This document shows, piece after piece, positions 5,303 to 8,241 of a stretch of 8,241 nucleotides of DNA. Position 1 is the first letter of the stretch. Every line of letters begins with the position of its first letter. The DNA is taken from contig JAAZVD010000056.1 of NCBI GenBank assembly GCA_018623785.1, forward strand, positions 1 through 8,241. The letters run 5' to 3'. The notes beneath the pieces are model-generated. The model did not search any database and was not told the origin of the DNA. It saw only the letters and a program-made list of their open reading frames with translations. The DNA comes from Bacteroidota bacterium. GTDB lineage: Bacteria; Bacteroidota; Rhodothermia; Rhodothermales; UBA10348. The position numbers and the translations under genes are program-made.

Positions 5303-6806
5303 GTCGCCAGAACGCAGGCACGAAAATGATGATGGCCGTAAATATTTCGAGGCGACCAGCCATCATCAGGAAGGACAGCACCCACTTGGCCGCATGGGGA
5401 ATGTGGGCGTAGTTCTCCGTGGGCCCCAGAGTGCCAAAGGCCGGTCCCACGTTGCCTACGCTCGACAGCGTGGCGCCGAATGAGGTCAGCAGGTCCAAAC
5501 CGAAAAAAGCCATGCACATGGTGCCCAGACCGATAAGGCCCAGGTAGAGGACAATAAAGGAAAGCACATTCTTCATAACCTCGGGCGGCACCACGCGTTC
5601 GCCCAACCGGATGGGCATGATGGCCTGGGGATGGATAAGCTGCTTGATCTCCTTGAACGAATTCTTGAACATCAGGACGTGCCGGATGACCTTGACGCCT
5701 CCGCCCGTCGAACCGGCCATCCCACCGATGTAAAAGCACAGGAATACCACGCCGATGGCCAGTGGAGGCCACACCTCGTAGTCGGCCGTACCGAATCCCG
5801 TGGTTGTAATGATGGCAGCCGCCTGGAACGCTCCATACCGGAGGGCTTCGGAGATGGAAGTGTACCCTGCAAAGGCAGCCTCGTCCAAGCGCGACGGCAA
5901 CAGGGCCATCGTGGGTTGCCAGGTGCCGAGCGTGATCAGCGCGATGGCCGCGAACATGATCCCGCAGTACACCCTGAACTCGGTATCCTTGAAAACGGTA
6001 ATAGCCTGCCCACGCAGCATCCGGAAATGTAGGGCAAAGTTGACCCCGGCCAGGAACATGAACGCCGTGATCACCCAGTCGACATAGGCTGAGTCGAAGT
6101 GTCCCACCGATCCGTTTTTGGTGGAAAAACCACCGGTTGCCATGGTGGCAAAGGCATGGTTGATGGCATCAAAACCGGACATGGCCGGCAGTAGCAGTAC
6201 AACCTGCACCACCGTGATCCCCACATAAATGAGCCAGAGACGCTTGGCCGTCTCCTGCACGCGGGGCGTCAGTTTGTCGGCTGAGGGGCCAGGCACTTCA
6301 GCTTTGTAAAGCTGCATGCCGCCCACGCCCAATAGAGGCAGGATGGCCAGCGTCAGAACGATGATACCCATACCGCCCATCCAATGGGCCAGAGATCGCC
6401 AAAACAGGAATGCGTTCGGGATAGCTTCAATGTCCGGGTTACCCCCTCCTCCGAGAATCGTGGCTCCCGTCGTCGTAAAGGCCGACATGGTCTCGAAGAA
6501 CGCATCTGTGTAGGACTCCACTACGCCTGCCAAAACGAAGGGGATAGCCCCTACCGCAGACAGGATGAACCAGGCCAGGGCAACGATGGCAAACCCCTCC
6601 CGGATTTGCAGTTCTGCCTCATCCCGCTCCCTCAGGACCCAGGCCAGCCCACCGAGGAGGATAGCACCGAGCGCCGTAACCCCGAAGGCCCACCAGCTCG
6701 GTTCGCCGTAATACAGGGCCACGGCCATGGGGAGGAGCAGCGCAACGCCCAAAAACAGCACCAGGATGCCGAGGGTGTAGGCTACTGCACGGATGTTGAG
6801 AACCAT
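5298..6806 (-). CDS. trkH: Potassium uptake protein TrkH, pore-forming subunit, 502 aa
   Basis: This is the membrane pore of a Trk/Ktr-type potassium transporter. It has many hydrophobic segments arranged as four M1-P-M2 repeats plus two extra N-terminal helices, as in TrkH. The four filter loops are visible: TTTGATI (111-117), ATGGFST (223-229), TTTGFGT (334-340) and SSVGNVGP (448-455), each with its conserved glycine. GGMAGSTGGGVKVIR (361-375) is the intramembrane gate region found in this family. The ATG at 6806 is chosen: it lies 4 bp past the trkA stop and starts a normal N-terminus (MVLNIRAVAYTLG). The longer reading from a TTG at 6842 lies inside trkA and is unlikely. It is translated with trkA, whose protein should gate it. 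Length is close to the usual 480-500 residues and no key motif is missing. Confidence 0.95.
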   Translation of the reverse strand: MVLNIRAVAYTLGILVLFLGVALLLPMAVALYYGEPSWWAFGVTALGAILLGGLAWVLRERDEAELQIREGFAIVALAWFILSAVGAIPFVLAGVVESYTDAFFETMSAFTTTGATILGGGGNPDIEAIPNAFLFWRSLAHWMGGMGIIVLTLAILPLLGVGGMQLYKAEVPGPSADKLTPRVQETAKRLWLIYVGITVVQVVLLLPAMSGFDAINHAFATMATGGFSTKNGSVGHFDSAYVDWVITAFMFLAGVNFALHFRMLRGQAITVFKDTEFRVYCGIMFAAIALITLGTWQPTMALLPSRLDEAAFAGYTSISEALRYGAFQAAAIITTTGFGTADYEVWPPLAIGVVFLCFYIGGMAGSTGGGVKVIRHVLMFKNSFKEIKQLIHPQAIMPIRLGERVVPPEVMKNVLSFIVLYLGLIGLGTMCMAFFGLDLLTSFGATLSSVGNVGPAFGTLGPTENYAHIPHAAKWVLSFLMMAGRLEIFTAIIIFVPAFWRR

Positions 6807-6810
6807 GGCC

Positions 6811-8160
6811 CTAGTGATCGAAAAGTTTTTCGGCCTGGGCAATCATCGCCGGCATGACGAAAATGTAGGCCCGGTCCCCCGGCTCAATGCGGGTCAGACC
6901 CGTTGCAATCTCGATCTCGTCGCCTTTCAGAACAGCGGCGATGAGCAAGCGCCCGGGCAGTTTCAGATTCATGAGGGAGTCACGCGTGATGGTGGCTTGG
7001 GGACGCGCCTCAATTTCGAGGATCTCCGCGTCCAACCCGTGCACGGTAGCCACGCTTTTTACGTGCTTACCCCTCAGGAAGCGCATGACCTCCCGGGAGA
7101 CGGCCAGCTTCGTATTTACAGCCGCATCCAGACCGATGGACTGCGAGATCGGGATGTATCCACCGTTCGAAAGCAGGGCCACGGTCTTTCGAACTTCAAG
7201 ATGCTTGGCCAGCAGGCACGTTACCAGATTGGACTCCTCGTCGGCGGTCACCGCCACGAAAGCATCCATGTCCGAGAGGCCTTCCTTGACCAGCAAATCG
7301 ATATCGGACCCTTCTCCGTGGATGACCAAACAGTTTCCCAATGTCTCGGCCAGCGTAACGGCCCGATCCCGATTGGACTCGACCAGTTTCACCCGCTTGT
7401 TCTTCTCCTGACTGAGCTGCAGCGCCACCTTGGCCCCGATGTCCGTTCCACCCAGAATCATGATATTTTGCAGTCGACGGTCCGACTTGCCAAGCATCTC
7501 CAGCACCGGGGGAATGGTCTTGGGCCGTGCCAGGATGAAGACCTGATCGTTCTTGCGCAGCCGCTCGGAGCCACCCGGCAGAATGGTCCGGATACCGCGC
7601 GAAATGGCCATGACGCGGAATCGAAGGTCTGATCGCTCCATGACCAGATCCTGCAAGCTACGTCCGATGACAGGGCTGTCTGGATCCAGTCTCAAACCGA
7701 CCAGATGCAGCCGGTCGTCTGCCAGCATGAGGACGTCCGTGGCCGAGGCACGTCGGATCAGACGCGTAACCTCGGCCGCAGCACTTTCCTCCGGGTGAAT
7801 AATCAGATCGATGCCGAAATCCTGGGAATCCAGGACCGTATCCGTACTGGTCAATTCGTCCGAGCGGACACGGGCTATGGTGGTGTCTACGCCCAAGCGA
7901 TCCCCCAGCATGCAAGCGATGATGTTGACTTCATCGATGGCCGTAACGGCTACCAGGATACGTGCATCCCGGATGCCAGCCCGTTCGAGAACCTTCGTGG
8001 ACGTCCCGTTGCCGGTTACCGTCATGACATCCAACTTCTCATTGACATGCGCCAGAGCATCGGCGTCCGTATCGACTACAACAACGTCGTGCTCCGCCTG
8101 CGACAGCAGTTTGGCCACGTCAAATCCAACCACGCCTGCTCCAATGACAATAGCTCTCAT
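6811..8160 (-). CDS. trkA: Potassium uptake regulatory protein TrkA, tandem RCK domains, 449 aa
   Basis: This cytoplasmic nucleotide-binding subunit gates TrkH in response to NAD(H) or ATP/ADP. It is the full double form. The first Rossmann domain starts with IVIGAGVVG (4-12) and ends strand 2 with an acidic residue (VVVVD, D30), suited to NAD(H). A first RCK-C domain spans about 141-213. A second Rossmann domain begins with IMILGGTDIG (233-242) and has an acidic E261. A second RCK-C domain (about 369-439) follows. The ATG at 8160 begins directly at the first strand, as in the family. There is no clear Shine-Dalgarno sequence. The 449-residue length is close to the usual 458. Gene order trkA-trkH with a 4-bp gap argues for one transcript and matched subunit output. 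Confidence 0.95.
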   Translation of the reverse strand: MRAIVIGAGVVGFDVAKLLSQAEHDVVVVDTDADALAHVNEKLDVMTVTGNGTSTKVLERAGIRDARILVAVTAIDEVNIIACMLGDRLGVDTTIARVRSDELTSTDTVLDSQDFGIDLIIHPEESAAAEVTRLIRRASATDVLMLADDRLHLVGLRLDPDSPVIGRSLQDLVMERSDLRFRVMAISRGIRTILPGGSERLRKNDQVFILARPKTIPPVLEMLGKSDRRLQNIMILGGTDIGAKVALQLSQEKNKRVKLVESNRDRAVTLAETLGNCLVIHGEGSDIDLLVKEGLSDMDAFVAVTADEESNLVTCLLAKHLEVRKTVALLSNGGYIPISQSIGLDAAVNTKLAVSREVMRFLRGKHVKSVATVHGLDAEILEIEARPQATITRDSLMNLKLPGRLLIAAVLKGDEIEIATGLTRIEPGDRAYIFVMPAMIAQAEKLFDH

Positions 8161-8241
8161 GGGGTCTAATCAGCCTCTGTAGTGGCACGCCGGCTCGTAG
8201 CCGTCGGATGGTTCGGTACGGATTGCTTGCACGGATTTACA
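8161..8241. other. Sequence upstream of trkA, cut by the window edge
   Basis: Two minus-strand frames are open here. One ends with a TAG (8168-8166) 5 bp before trkA (reading RRATTEAD at its end) and the other with a TGA (8172-8170). Either could be the tail of an upstream gene in the trk operon, but 80 bases do not decide it. A repeated AATCCGT (minus strand, 8237-8231 and 8224-8218) and a small 5-bp hairpin at 8191-8203 are also present. No promoter was recognised. Confidence 0.3.

Noticed and set aside
6807..6842. 12-residue extension of TrkH from a TTG inside trkA
   Set aside because: The ATG at 6806, 4 bp after the trkA stop, starts at the normal position of the family.
6793..7632. 279-codon plus-strand open frame antisense to trkA
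   Set aside because: It lies entirely opposite a clear TrkA coding sequence, has no family motif, and is the kind of mirror frame expected in GC-rich coding DNA.

Overview
The window looks like ordinary chromosome from a moderately GC-rich Gram-negative bacterium. The evidence is a membrane-fusion efflux adaptor that needs a periplasm, an ECF sigma module with periplasmic-facing partners, and a TrkA/TrkH potassium uptake pair. Most starts have no recognisable Shine-Dalgarno sequence, which fits the Bacteroidota/Rhodothermota side of the tree. That placement is a guess from protein style and start-site context, not a database result. There are no phage, IS, CRISPR, tRNA or rRNA features.

Layout: (1) Positions 1-2941, minus strand, read right to left: ECF sigma factor, a single-pass membrane protein that overlaps it by 4 bp and is probably its anti-sigma factor, a small membrane-anchored periplasmic protein resembling CnrX/Spy-type sensors, and a MacA/HlyD-type efflux adaptor. 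The start of a further gene, perhaps the MacB-type partner, may be cut off by the left edge. The order sigma, anti-sigma, periplasmic sensor, efflux adaptor recalls CnrYXH-type metal-response operons. (2) Positions 2942-3247: divergent intergenic region with no confident promoter but a pair of direct repeats. (3) Positions 3248-5278, plus strand: cysS (cysteinyl-tRNA synthetase), then a short HhH-GPD-fold protein 9 bp downstream. (4) Positions 5274-5302: a perfect 9-bp inverted repeat that contains the stop codons of both convergent genes. (5) Positions 5298-8160, minus strand: trkA then trkH, 4 bp apart, giving the regulatory and pore subunits of a potassium uptake system.

The most interesting part is the left operon. 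It reads as a self-contained envelope signal-response unit in which the sigma factor would drive its own inhibitor, a sensor and an exporter. His/Asp/Met clusters in the predicted periplasmic parts of the two small proteins hint at metal sensing, but this is not proven. A second oddity is the 149-bp gap between the sensor and adaptor genes. It holds repeated GCAGATCA blocks, a hairpin, and a frame that stays open from the sensor's stop codon to the adaptor's start codon.
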